Assembly: GCF_900107775.1 (NCBI RefSeq)
Contig: NZ_FNRF01000001.1
Coordinates: 1 to 64,000 of the forward strand
Source: Xylanibacter ruminicola
GTDB taxonomy: Bacteria > Bacteroidota > Bacteroidia > Bacteroidales > Bacteroidaceae
Direction of reading: 5' to 3'
Length of the DNA stretch: 64,000 nucleotides
Position 1 is the first letter of the stretch. Each line of letters starts with the position of its first letter. Both the position numbers and the translations under genes were made by a program. Shown here one piece after another: positions 53,363-62,429 of the stretch. Below the pieces are notes generated by a model. That model had not been told where the DNA came from. It searched no databases and was given only the letters and a program-made list of their open reading frames with translations.

Positions 53363-55189
53363 GTGAAAGAGTTCCTGAACGTACTTAGGCGGTTTGTTCC
53401 TCCATACAAGAAATACCTGGTGGCATCGGTAGTGTTCAATATTCTATCGGTTATCCTGAATGTCTTTTCGTTTGCAGCCCTGATACCTATCTTGCAGATT
53501 ATCTTCAAGACTGGCGATGGCGATACAGCAACCGCCCTGATGGCATGGGATTGGGCCAACGCGCAGGAGGTGTTGATGAACAACATGAACTACTATGTCA
53601 ACCAGCTCATTGCCGATCTCGGTCCTACCACCACGCTTCTCATCATCGGTCTCTTCCTGGCCTTTATGACCTTCCTGAAGACTGGTGCCTACTTTCTGTC
53701 GTCGGCTACCATCGTGCCCATCCGTACAGGTGTGGTTCGCGATATCCGCAACCAGCTTTATCAGAAAATCAACACCCTGCCGTTAGGTTTCTTCAGCGAG
53801 GAGCGCAAGGGCGACATCATTGCCCGTATGAGTGGTGATGTGCAAGAGATTGAAAACTCGATTATGTCGAGTCTCGAGATGCTGTTCAAGAACCCCATTC
53901 TGATAGTAGGCTATTTCACCATGCTGCTGTTTATCTCATGGCAGCTCACCGTGTTCACCTTGGTTATCGTTCCCATCATGGGTTGGTTCATGGGTTGGGT
54001 AGGCCGAAAGCTCAAAGCCCAATCGGTAAAGGCTCAGGGCCTTTGGAGCGACACAATGAGTCAGGTTGAGGAGACGTTGGGTGGTTTACGCATCATCAAG
54101 GCCTTCTGTGCCGAAGAGAAGATGAACAAGCGTTTCGACGCCATCAACTCGGCCTATCGCAATGATATCATGCGTGTCAACATCCGTCAGTCGTCGGCCC
54201 ATCCCATGTCAGAGTTTCTGGGCACTGTGATGATTGTGATTGTATTGTGGTTCGGTGGTGTGCTGGTGCTCAACAACCACACGCTCTCAGGACCTATCTT
54301 TATTTATTATATGGTGATGCTCTACTCGATTATCAACCCACTGAAGGATTTCTCGAAAGCCGGCTATAACATCCCCAAGGGACTGGCTTCGATGGAGCGT
54401 GTGGATAAGATTCTGATGGCCGAGAATACCATTCAGGAGCCTGCGTCTCCTAAACATATTGCCAGTTTCGAGCACCAGATTGAGTTCCGCCACGTATCAT
54501 TCAAATATGGCGAACAATGGGTATTGAAGGATATCAACCTGGTAATCCCCAAGGGTAAGACCATCGCTTTGGTTGGTCAGAGTGGTAGCGGAAAATCAAC
54601 AATGGTAGATCTCATCCCCCGTTACTATGATGTTCAGGAGGGCGAGGTACTCATCGATGGCATCAACGTTAAAGAGTTGGGTATTCACGATCTGCGCCAG
54701 TTGATTGGTAATGTAAACCAGGAGGCTATCCTCTTTAACGATTCGTTCCGCAACAACATCTCGTTCGGTGTGGATAACGCCACCCAGCAGCAGATTGAGG
54801 AAGCTGCCAAGATTGCCAATGCCTACGATTTCATCATGGCATCCGAGAACGGTTTCGATACCAACATCGGTGATCGCGGCGGCCGCTTGTCTGGTGGTCA
54901 GCGCCAGCGTGTGAGCATCGCTCGTGCCATCCTGAAGAATCCACCAATCCTGATTCTCGACGAGGCCACATCGGCCCTCGACACCGAGAGCGAGCGCCTG
55001 GTTCAGGATGCTCTAGAGCGCCTGATGAAGACCCGCACTACCGTAGCCATCGCACACCGTTTGAGCACCATTAAGAATGCCGACGAGATTTGCGTGCTAC
55101 ACGAGGGAAAGATAGTAGAACGTGGCACCCACGATGAACTGCTGAACATCGACGGTTATTACAAGAAGCTACATGAAATGCAGAGTTAG
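53363..55189 (+). CDS. ABC exporter, MsbA-like (fused permease and ATPase)
   Basis: The 608-residue half-transporter has six membrane helices in its N-terminal half and a nucleotide-binding domain after about residue 360. Visible motifs are Walker A GQSGSGKST, LSGGQRQRVSIARAIL, Walker B ILILDEATSALD and the H-loop AIAHRLSTI. It resembles MsbA-type lipid flippases. The start is a GTG at 53363 preceded by a purine-rich repeated spacer after miaB. The neighbouring genes for phospho-head-group transferases, an acyltransferase and glycosyltransferases make export of lipid A or another glycolipid plausible. Its 3' end overlaps the next gene by 17 bases. Confidence 0.88.
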   Translation: MKEFLNVLRRFVPPYKKYLVASVVFNILSVILNVFSFAALIPILQIIFKTGDGDTATALMAWDWANAQEVLMNNMNYYVNQLIADLGPTTTLLIIGLFLAFMTFLKTGAYFLSSATIVPIRTGVVRDIRNQLYQKINTLPLGFFSEERKGDIIARMSGDVQEIENSIMSSLEMLFKNPILIVGYFTMLLFISWQLTVFTLVIVPIMGWFMGWVGRKLKAQSVKAQGLWSDTMSQVEETLGGLRIIKAFCAEEKMNKRFDAINSAYRNDIMRVNIRQSSAHPMSEFLGTVMIVIVLWFGGVLVLNNHTLSGPIFIYYMVMLYSIINPLKDFSKAGYNIPKGLASMERVDKILMAENTIQEPASPKHIASFEHQIEFRHVSFKYGEQWVLKDINLVIPKGKTIALVGQSGSGKSTMVDLIPRYYDVQEGEVLIDGINVKELGIHDLRQLIGNVNQEAILFNDSFRNNISFGVDNATQQQIEEAAKIANAYDFIMASENGFDTNIGDRGGRLSGGQRQRVSIARAILKNPPILILDEATSALDTESERLVQDALERLMKTRTTVAIAHRLSTIKNADEICVLHEGKIVERGTHDELLNIDGYYKKLHEMQS

Positions 55190-56987
55190 TTATCTGATAA
55201 AGACGTACCTCTGGACGGCTCTTGTGTTCGTCTTGGCCAAGTTGGCATTTATGCTTTTCTGCCGAGAGGGACACGAGTTCGTGTATAGCGATATATGGCA
55301 GGTGGTACAGCACGGACTGTCGCTCGACTTATCAACAGCCCTGTATTTCTTTATTGTACCTTTTCTCGCCACCATTGTCAGCATGTGGTACACAGGCCAA
55401 TGGCTGTTCCGCATCCTGAAAGGGTATTACGCCTTGATAGCCATCGCTTTTGCTTTAGCTTTTGTGGCCGACACCAGTCTTTATCCCTTCTGGGCATTCA
55501 AGCTCGATGCCTCGTGCCTGCAGTACCTCGAAACACCCAACGAGGCTACAGCCAGCGTCTCTGTCGTCTATCTCATCTGGCGATTCACAGCGTTAGTGGT
55601 AGCAGCTGTTGTTATCTATAAGGGCTACGCTAACGCCCTATGTAGTCTGAATGGCGCTAACCGACCGAAGAGATCACTCAAAACAGCACTTATCAGCTTG
55701 GTTACATTCCTGATCATGGCACCATTGATAGTCATCGGTATTCGTGGTGGCTTAGACGAATCTACCACCAATATCGGTCAGGTATACTATTCGCAGAATC
55801 AGTTCCTCAACCACTCGGCTGTTAATCCTGTTTTCAGTTTTTTGGCTTCGTTAGAGAGGACCGCCAGCAACAATGAGAGTTACAACTATATGAGCGACGA
55901 GGTCTGTCAGCAGATTATCGATCAGCTTTATAACACTGAGAGTGTGGATAGTGACACCCTGCTGAACACACCAACGCCCAACATCATCGTGATACTGATG
56001 GAGAGCCTCGGCGGCGAGTTTACCGAACTCAGTGGTCGCAAGGACATCACCCCCAATCTCAACAAGTTGGCTGCTGAAGGTGTTTACTTTACCAACTGCT
56101 ACGCTAACTCATGGCGCACCGATCGCGGCACCCTGTGTACCTATAGCGGTTATCCCTCGTTCCCCAACACATCCGTAATGAAGATGCCCGCAAAATCGCG
56201 CACACTACCTTGTATTGCCCGTTCGCTACGTGACGAGAAGCAGTACAACACCCATTATCTATATGGTGGCGACATCAATTTCACCAACATGCGCAGCTAC
56301 CTGATTAGCGGCGGGTTCGACCAGCTTACCTGGAAGGCCGACTATACAACAGCCGAACAAAAATCAGCCGAATGGGGTGTACGCGATGACATCACCTTCG
56401 GCACCCTGTATGATATGGCCACCACTCTCCCATCGCCTTATCTCATCGGCTACTCTTCGCTGAGCAGTCACGAGCCGTGGGATGTGCCCATCAAGCATTT
56501 CGACGATGAGATTCTGAATGCTTTCTATTATCTCGACCAGTGTATTGGCGATTTCGTGACCAAACTGCGCCGCACAGAGGCTTGGAAGAATACGCTGATT
56601 GTGCTGCTGCCCGATCACGGCATCAACTACAAAGAGTACGACGAGCAGCATCCGCTACGCAACCGTATCCCGATGATTTGGGTTGGCGGCGCCGTAAAAG
56701 CTCCCCGCCGTATCGATACCATCTGCAACCAGACCGACCTGCCCGCTACGCTGTTAGCCCAGTTAGGTCTGTCGCATAGCGATTATACATTTAGTCGCGA
56801 TGTGCTCAGTCGCACTTATACCCACCCTGTGGCCATGCATACCTTTACCGAAGGTTATTCGATGGTAGATAGCACTGGTCTCACGGTATTCGACCTGAAT
56901 AGTCAGCGGGTTACCATTGGTAAGGGCGATATTACCATTGCTCAAGCCATTCTGCAAGCCGCTACAAAAGATTTAAATCAACGATGA
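55173..56987 (+). CDS. LtaS-type sulfatase-fold membrane transferase, first copy
   Basis: The 604-residue protein has about five N-terminal membrane helices followed by an extracytoplasmic alkaline phosphatase-like domain (from about residue 270). Motifs: NIIVILMESLGGEF (metal-binding Glu), Thr316 in WRTDRGTLC as likely nucleophile, and LLPDHG with the C-terminal metal residues. The family (LTA synthase, phosphoethanolamine and phosphoglycerol transferases) moves phospho-head groups from phospholipids to glycans or lipid A. In a Gram-negative organism the acceptor is probably an envelope glycan or lipid A. It overlaps the ABC gene by 17 bases and the next copy by four. Confidence 0.87.
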   Translation: MKCRVSYLIKTYLWTALVFVLAKLAFMLFCREGHEFVYSDIWQVVQHGLSLDLSTALYFFIVPFLATIVSMWYTGQWLFRILKGYYALIAIAFALAFVADTSLYPFWAFKLDASCLQYLETPNEATASVSVVYLIWRFTALVVAAVVIYKGYANALCSLNGANRPKRSLKTALISLVTFLIMAPLIVIGIRGGLDESTTNIGQVYYSQNQFLNHSAVNPVFSFLASLERTASNNESYNYMSDEVCQQIIDQLYNTESVDSDTLLNTPTPNIIVILMESLGGEFTELSGRKDITPNLNKLAAEGVYFTNCYANSWRTDRGTLCTYSGYPSFPNTSVMKMPAKSRTLPCIARSLRDEKQYNTHYLYGGDINFTNMRSYLISGGFDQLTWKADYTTAEQKSAEWGVRDDITFGTLYDMATTLPSPYLIGYSSLSSHEPWDVPIKHFDDEILNAFYYLDQCIGDFVTKLRRTEAWKNTLIVLLPDHGINYKEYDEQHPLRNRIPMIWVGGAVKAPRRIDTICNQTDLPATLLAQLGLSHSDYTFSRDVLSRTYTHPVAMHTFTEGYSMVDSTGLTVFDLNSQRVTIGKGDITIAQAILQAATKDLNQR

Positions 56988-58864
56988 AACATCTTCTCAG
57001 CAAGCCCTATGCCCCTATCGTGGCAGTTATCTGGAACATCCTGTTAGTCTATGTAGTTTACCAGATAGCACGATTGGCGTATTTCTTTGAAAACACCCAA
57101 CTGCTGCATTATAACAGCGATGTATTTCGTGGCGGACTCCTGTTCGACACCTCGGCTATTGTTTATACAAACGCCCTTTATGTGGTGCTGATGATTACCG
57201 TTGGGGCATTTACGTTGAAAGGTCAGAAAGCCCTTAAGTGGCTGTATCTCATCATCAACGGTCTTGCTTTAACCATCAACTTAGGCGATGCGGTTTATTT
57301 CCAATACACTATGCGCCGCACCACCACGACGGTATTCGGTGAGTTCTCGAACGAGGGCAACTTGGGTAGCATTTTCGGCACCGAGTTTATCAACCACTGG
57401 TACCTGGTGCTGCTGTTTGTAGTAGTAATGCTAGGCCTTTACAAGCTGTATGCCCTGCCCCGACGCAAGCATGCAGCCAACTTAGCAAGCTTGCTGCTCA
57501 TCGCGCCTCTGAGTATTGCCGGCATGCGCGGCGGTTTTACCACAGCCGTTCGCCCCATCACTGTATCAAACGCCAACCAATACGCCCAGCATCCTACCGA
57601 TGCCGCTTTGGTACTCAATACTCCATTCTCGCTCATCCGCACCATCGGCAAAAGCGTATTCACCGTGCCCAACTATTATGAGAGCGAGACTGAGTTAGAG
57701 GCCATCTACACCCCGCAGCATAAGGCCCAGAGCGATACGTTGGTTAAAAAGAACGTTGTGGTTCTGATTATCGAAAGCTTCGGTCGCGAGTATATCGGTG
57801 CGCTCAACAGCGATTTAGAGGGCGGCAAGTACAAGGGATACACACCTCGTATCGATTCGCTCATTGCCCATAGCACCACTTTCCGATATAGTTTTTGTAA
57901 CGGCCGAAAGAGCATCGATGGCATGCCGAGTATCCTCTCCAGCATCCCTATGTTTGTTGAGCCGTTCTTCCTCACCCCAGCCTCGATGAACGATTATACC
58001 GGTCTGGCCGGCATCTTAGGTAACGAGGGTTACCAGACAGCTTTCTTCCATGGAGCCCAGAATGGCTCAATGGGCTTTGAGGCCTTTGCCAAGAAGACGG
58101 GCTTCCAACGTTATTACGGTCGTACCGAATACGAGGCTGCGCGTGGCACAAACGATTTCGATGGAACCTGGGCCATCTGGGACGAGCCCTTCTTCCAGTA
58201 TTATGCTGAGGAGATGAGTAAGATGCAGCAGCCGTTTATGACGGCTATCTTCTCGGCCTCCAGTCACCATCCATTCGCCATCCCCGAGCAGTATAAGGCG
58301 CAGTACCCCGAGGAACATCTGCCCATCCAGAAATGCATCCGCTATACCGATATGGCTCTTGGCAAGTTCTTTGCCACCGCTCGTAAGCAACCTTGGTTTT
58401 CTAACACCATCTTTGTACTTACCAGCGACCATACCAACCAGAGCGACCATGCTGAATATCAGAGTGATCTGGGCGGTTTCTGTTCGCCCATCATCATCTA
58501 CGACCCGTCGCACGCCGAAGGTCGGATGGAAGACAAGGTGGCACAGCAGATAGATATCCTGCCCACCGTCTTGGGTATGTTGGGTTACTCTAAGCCCTAT
58601 GTGGCTTTTGGTATCGACGTGCTCAACACGCCCGCCAACGATACGTGGGCGGTCAACTACCTCAACGGTATCTATCAGTACGTGAAATATGGTTATGTGC
58701 TTCAGTTCGACGGAAAAGAAACCAAGGGTGTTTATCAGTTAACCGACCGTCTGATGCGCCACAACCTGAAGGGCAAGGTACCTCAGCAGGCACAGATGGA
58801 GCGCGAGCTGAAAGCCATCATCCAGCAATATATGATGCGCATGACCAAAAACAAGCTGCTTTAA
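56984..58864 (+). CDS. LtaS-type sulfatase-fold membrane transferase, second copy
   Basis: The 626-residue paralogue of the preceding gene has N-terminal membrane helices and a sulfatase-fold domain from about residue 255 (NVVVLIIESFGREYIGAL). The nucleophile position is Ser310 in NGRKSIDGMPS, in contrast to Thr316 in the first copy. LTSDHTNQSDHAEY supplies the later metal ligands. The different nucleophile and loops suggest another donor or acceptor. Translation is coupled by ATGA to the first copy. The 3' end overlaps the convergent acyltransferase gene by four bases. Confidence 0.87.
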   Translation: MKHLLSKPYAPIVAVIWNILLVYVVYQIARLAYFFENTQLLHYNSDVFRGGLLFDTSAIVYTNALYVVLMITVGAFTLKGQKALKWLYLIINGLALTINLGDAVYFQYTMRRTTTTVFGEFSNEGNLGSIFGTEFINHWYLVLLFVVVMLGLYKLYALPRRKHAANLASLLLIAPLSIAGMRGGFTTAVRPITVSNANQYAQHPTDAALVLNTPFSLIRTIGKSVFTVPNYYESETELEAIYTPQHKAQSDTLVKKNVVVLIIESFGREYIGALNSDLEGGKYKGYTPRIDSLIAHSTTFRYSFCNGRKSIDGMPSILSSIPMFVEPFFLTPASMNDYTGLAGILGNEGYQTAFFHGAQNGSMGFEAFAKKTGFQRYYGRTEYEAARGTNDFDGTWAIWDEPFFQYYAEEMSKMQQPFMTAIFSASSHHPFAIPEQYKAQYPEEHLPIQKCIRYTDMALGKFFATARKQPWFSNTIFVLTSDHTNQSDHAEYQSDLGGFCSPIIIYDPSHAEGRMEDKVAQQIDILPTVLGMLGYSKPYVAFGIDVLNTPANDTWAVNYLNGIYQYVKYGYVLQFDGKETKGVYQLTDRLMRHNLKGKVPQQAQMERELKAIIQQYMMRMTKNKLL

Positions 58865-59835
58865 AACTTATACCAAGGTTTTTTAGGGGGCGCAGGCTTA
58901 TTGTCGGGATGATCCTTGGCAATTACCTTACCGTCTATGACCTCATAACGCTCGTTAAACTCAGCACGTGTACGCTTCCAGCGGTCGTGACTCCACAACC
59001 AGAACTCGGGCGCACGCTTGATACTCTTCTCCAACAAATCGAAGTACATATCTGTGAGTTCATAATCCTTCAGCTGCTGTGGCTCGCACGTCATCGGGAT
59101 GAATTCGGCCTCATAGTAGCCACGCTTTACACGGCGCACATCCAGAAAGAACACCGCATAATTCATTTTCTTGGCGATACGCTCTGTACCAGTGAGCACA
59201 GGTGTATCGTGATGCAGAAAATCTATCCAGTGGTGGATGTTCACCCAATGGGGTTTCTGATCCGAGATAAATCCAATCACTACAGGCTGCTTAGCGCGGC
59301 GGAACTCCACCATTTTTCGCAAAGTATCCTGCATGGGGATACAAACAGCCCCCATACGCTGGCGCGACTTCAGGAACAAGCGGTCGAAGTCCTTGTTCTC
59401 GATAGGATGATAAATCTGTCCGCATTGCGCCTTGGGCGAAAGCCAGAGCGGCAACGATGTCACCCACTCCCAGTTACACAGGTGCCCCAGATACACAACA
59501 CACGACTGTCCCGACTCGATGACCTTATCTACCTGTTCTGCACCCTTAAACACCATACGGCGCTTCAGGTTTTCGGGTGTCATCGTCATCAGTTTCACAC
59601 TCTCCACGATATAATCGCAGAAAAAGTGGTAGAATCCACGTTCTATCCTGTATCTTTCGTCATCAGTTTTCTCGGGGAACGACTCTTTGATGTTTCTCCT
59701 TATCACTTTTTTACGATAGCCCAACACGCCATACAGCAACCAAAACAGCAGGTCGCTGATGAGGTAATGTACACGTAATGGCAGTAATGAGAACACATAC
59801 CAAACGGCTAAAACAATAAAGTAGAGTACCTTCAT
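58861..59835 (-). CDS. Lipid A biosynthesis acyltransferase (LpxL/HtrB family)
   Basis: The 324-residue inner-membrane enzyme has a hydrophobic N-terminus and the H-x4-E catalytic motif GHLCNWEW (about residues 117-124), plus VIGFISDQKP and PVLTGTERIAKK blocks typical of LpxL/LpxM late acyltransferases. These add secondary acyl chains to Kdo-lipid A. Bacteroidetes members often make penta-acyl lipid A. Placement beside an MsbA-like exporter fits lipid A maturation. The start ATG is only five bases beyond the -7 box on the minus strand. Confidence 0.87.
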   Translation of the reverse strand: MKVLYFIVLAVWYVFSLLPLRVHYLISDLLFWLLYGVLGYRKKVIRRNIKESFPEKTDDERYRIERGFYHFFCDYIVESVKLMTMTPENLKRRMVFKGAEQVDKVIESGQSCVVYLGHLCNWEWVTSLPLWLSPKAQCGQIYHPIENKDFDRLFLKSRQRMGAVCIPMQDTLRKMVEFRRAKQPVVIGFISDQKPHWVNIHHWIDFLHHDTPVLTGTERIAKKMNYAVFFLDVRRVKRGYYEAEFIPMTCEPQQLKDYELTDMYFDLLEKSIKRAPEFWLWSHDRWKRTRAEFNERYEVIDGKVIAKDHPDNKPAPPKKPWYKF

Positions 59836-59840
59836 GGATG

Positions 59841-59871
59841 CAAAATTATATAATTATTTGCAATCTCACAA
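59841..59871 (-). promoter_or_regulatory. Promoter of the LpxL-family acyltransferase
   Basis: Minus-strand TTG (59871 to 59869), 20 bases, TAATTTTG (59848 to 59841). With five bases to the ATG at 59835, the transcript should begin at or next to the start codon. Confidence 0.65.
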
Positions 59872-59880
59872 GCGTTTTTA

Positions 59881-59910
59881 TTGAAATATGCAGTTTTTTG
59901 CGTACCTTTG
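59881..59910 (+). promoter_or_regulatory. Promoter of the licD-GT8 pair
   Basis: TTG (59881-59883), exactly 19 bases, TACCTTTG (59903-59910). A 31-base gap then leads to the ATG at 59942. Confidence 0.75.
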
Positions 59911-59941
59911 CCACGAAATATAAATAAATAACAATAGTTTT

Positions 59942-60769
59942 ATGGCAAGTTACGATATCCGTCCCCTTCAACTTCACATCCTGAAAATTCTTCAGGCCAT
60001 CGATAAAGTTTGTCAGGAACACCACCTGCGCTATTATCTCTGGGCAGGCACCATGCTGGGTGCAGTGCGTCACAAGGGTTTTATTCCTTGGGATGATGAT
60101 CTTGATATCGCCATGCCCCGCCCTGATTACGATTTGCTGATGCAACATGCACATGAGTGGCTACCAAACCAGTTTGAGGTCATCAGCTTCGAGACAGACA
60201 AGAACTACCCCTTGCCATTCGCTAAAATACAAGATGCCAACACCACACTCATTGAGCGTCGCCACATGAAGTATCTTGGGGGTGTTTATCTTGATGTATT
60301 CCCTCTTGATGGCATGACCAGTAATCCATTGATTCAACGCATTCATTTTGCACATTACTTTTATTGGAAGAAAGTGCAATATTTCTTGTTTCGCGATCCA
60401 TATCGCCATGGCCATGGTCCTTCGAGTTGGATTCCACTTCTATGTCGCAAATTCTATACACTCGACAAGGTTCAGCAGAAGATGAAGAACCTACAGACCA
60501 AGTACGACTATGACTCATCAGAGTATGTAGTTGATCACGACGATGGGCGACATGGAGTTTTGAAGCGTAGCATCCTTGGCACACCTACCCCAACCGTCTT
60601 TGAGGAGTGTCGTTTTGTGGGACTCCAACACGCCGATGAATATCTAAGCAATAAGTATGGTGACTATATGACCATTCCTCCTGGCCCCAAACAGCGTCAG
60701 CATAATTTTTATCTGATGGATCTTAACAAACCATACAAGTCCTGCAAACACCTTCTTGAACATGAATAA
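59942..60769 (+). CDS. LicD-family phosphotransferase
   Basis: The 275-residue cytoplasmic protein has the LicD core WAGTMLGAVRHKGFIPWDDDLDIAMPR, a nucleotidyltransferase-fold motif with the DDDLD metal site. LicD proteins transfer phosphocholine or similar phospho-groups from a CDP-activated donor to surface glycans. A LicC-like nucleotidyltransferase is encoded 2.4 kb away on the other strand, so a donor may be made locally. GT8 follows with an 8-base overlap. The head group is not known. Confidence 0.9.
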   Translation: MASYDIRPLQLHILKILQAIDKVCQEHHLRYYLWAGTMLGAVRHKGFIPWDDDLDIAMPRPDYDLLMQHAHEWLPNQFEVISFETDKNYPLPFAKIQDANTTLIERRHMKYLGGVYLDVFPLDGMTSNPLIQRIHFAHYFYWKKVQYFLFRDPYRHGHGPSSWIPLLCRKFYTLDKVQQKMKNLQTKYDYDSSEYVVDHDDGRHGVLKRSILGTPTPTVFEECRFVGLQHADEYLSNKYGDYMTIPPGPKQRQHNFYLMDLNKPYKSCKHLLEHE

Positions 60770-61658
60770 TATCATAACAATAGTTTGCGCATCCAGTGAT
60801 AGCTATGCGCCATACTGCGGCGTAATGCTCACTTCGCTTTTCAGCAACAACCTTACTCATCAGATTGAATGCTTCATTCTTTCTGGTGATATGGGTAATG
60901 ACAATCGACAGCGTCTCTCACTTTTGGCCGAACAGTTCGGACAAAAGATTACGGTATTGGATATCAACAAAGAGCTTTTCAAAAAACTCCCCATTGGCGA
61001 ACGTTTCACCAACATTTCATACGAAGCCTATTTCCGACTGTTAATGCCTTCGCTTCTCAGCGATCGCGATAGAGCACTATATCTTGATTGCGACATGATT
61101 ATCAAGACTGATCTAGCAGAACTATGGAACACGAACTTAGAAGGATATGCATTAGCTGCAGTGCAAGACACATTGCGAATGAGGAAGAAATGCATCTCCC
61201 GATTAGGTTTTGGCACTAACGATGGTTATTTTAATAGTGGGATGGGACTATATAACCTTCAATTCCTGCGACAATTCGAGTTCGAGAAAAAGGTATGGGA
61301 CTTTGTTGACAAGCAATATCACCTTATTCTCTATCACGACCAAGATATTATCAATTGCGTATGCAAGGGGCTGATACATGAAGTATCTCCGAAATGGAAC
61401 ATGCTGGAGAGTTTTCTTGAGAAAACCCCTCCAATAGTACCATGGCAACGTGAAGAATTAGAAGAGTGGCGTAAAAAACCTTGTATTATTCATTACGCTT
61501 CACTTCGCAAACCTTGGTTTAAGGAATGTCTTCATCCTTATAAAGATGAATTCTGGCATTACGCTGCAATCAGCCCTTGGAATGAACTAAAACCAGTATT
61601 CAAATATCACGGATTTAAGCGGTTTACCAAGTACTATCTTAAGCGATTGTTTATTTAG
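60762..61658 (+). CDS. Glycosyltransferase family 8 protein
   Basis: The ~298-residue protein was started at the ATG at 60762 (MNNIITIVCASSDSYAPYCGVMLTSL), which overlaps licD by 8 bases; an upstream TTG is less likely. GT8 features: the DxD motif ALYLDCDMIIKTDL, GYFNSGMGLYNLQFLR, DQDIIN, and HYASLRKPW near the C-terminus. GT8 enzymes of lipopolysaccharide synthesis transfer galactose or glucose with retention of configuration. It probably extends a surface or lipid A-linked glycan. The last eight bases overlap the convergent GT2 gene. Confidence 0.9.
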   Translation: MNNIITIVCASSDSYAPYCGVMLTSLFSNNLTHQIECFILSGDMGNDNRQRLSLLAEQFGQKITVLDINKELFKKLPIGERFTNISYEAYFRLLMPSLLSDRDRALYLDCDMIIKTDLAELWNTNLEGYALAAVQDTLRMRKKCISRLGFGTNDGYFNSGMGLYNLQFLRQFEFEKKVWDFVDKQYHLILYHDQDIINCVCKGLIHEVSPKWNMLESFLEKTPPIVPWQREELEEWRKKPCIIHYASLRKPWFKECLHPYKDEFWHYAAISPWNELKPVFKYHGFKRFTKYYLKRLFI

Positions 61659-62415
61659 CCGCTCTTATCTTACGCTCAATCACTTTGGCAACTATCATAA
61701 ATTGGTAAACCGCGTCGAGCATGGCGCGAATAAGGCCTCGTGTACCCATACGATAACCACCATCCATCACATATTTCTTAAAAAATCGCCAAAGGGGACG
61801 CCACAACAGAGCGCCAATCCCATAACGCTTCCCAAGTTTCTTCTCCACCTCGTTGTCAGTATAGAGATTCATCTTATGGATATACTCATGCATGGTTTCG
61901 TCCATCAGATGTAATAGTCTGGCATCCTTAGAGGCATTGAGTTTTTCTACCTTGCCGGGCACCTTAGGCAGCGAGTGAATGGTAGCAGGCCAATCCGTAC
62001 CTTCACGCACCAAAAAACGTAACTGATAATCATAATGGAAATCGCGCACAAACATGTTCATAAACATATTCTGTCGTGGAATGAAATAGCCTGCAGCCAC
62101 ATCAGGTTGTTGTATCAGCAGATAGAGCACCTCGCGCAGTTCTGGCGTCACAATCTCATCAGCATCGACCACCAACACCCAATGGTTAGAAGCCGACTGA
62201 ATGGCACAGTTACGAGCAGGTTCGCAACAAGTATGGTCAGCCTTGGGAAATGTCACCACCTTACAGCCATAGCTATTGGCAATCTCTACCGTATGGTCTG
62301 TGCTTTCCATATCACAAACCACAATCTCGTCGAAACTCTTCACAGCCTCCAGACATGCTTTCAGATGCCGTTCAGCATTATACGTATTAATTACAACAGA
62401 TATTTGCTGTTTCAT
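61651..62415 (-). CDS. Glycosyltransferase family 2 (WaaE/KdtX-like)
   Basis: The 254-residue GT-A enzyme has ISVVINTYNAERHLKACLEAV, DEIVVCDMESTDHT and the DxD-type VLVVDADEIVTPEL. A C-terminal part (RDFHYDYQLRFLVREG, LLHLMDETMHEYIHKMN) resembles LPS-core beta-1,4-glucosyltransferases of the WaaE/KdtX group. It likely adds a core sugar. It is third in a minus-strand run after the aminotransferase and nucleotidyltransferase genes, 14 bases behind the latter. Confidence 0.87.
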   Translation of the reverse strand: MKQQISVVINTYNAERHLKACLEAVKSFDEIVVCDMESTDHTVEIANSYGCKVVTFPKADHTCCEPARNCAIQSASNHWVLVVDADEIVTPELREVLYLLIQQPDVAAGYFIPRQNMFMNMFVRDFHYDYQLRFLVREGTDWPATIHSLPKVPGKVEKLNASKDARLLHLMDETMHEYIHKMNLYTDNEVEKKLGKRYGIGALLWRPLWRFFKKYVMDGGYRMGTRGLIRAMLDAVYQFMIVAKVIERKIRAAK

Positions 62416-62429
62416 TGCTTGTTTTTATT

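Noticed and set aside
55173-58864. Two LtaS-type genes as true lipoteichoic acid synthases
   Set aside because: All context is Gram-negative Bacteroidetes; the family also includes phosphoethanolamine and phosphoglycerol transferases, which fit better.
58645-59778. Plus-strand frame of 377 codons over the acyltransferase gene
   Set aside because: The minus-strand LpxL-type protein has clear motifs; the plus-strand product has none.
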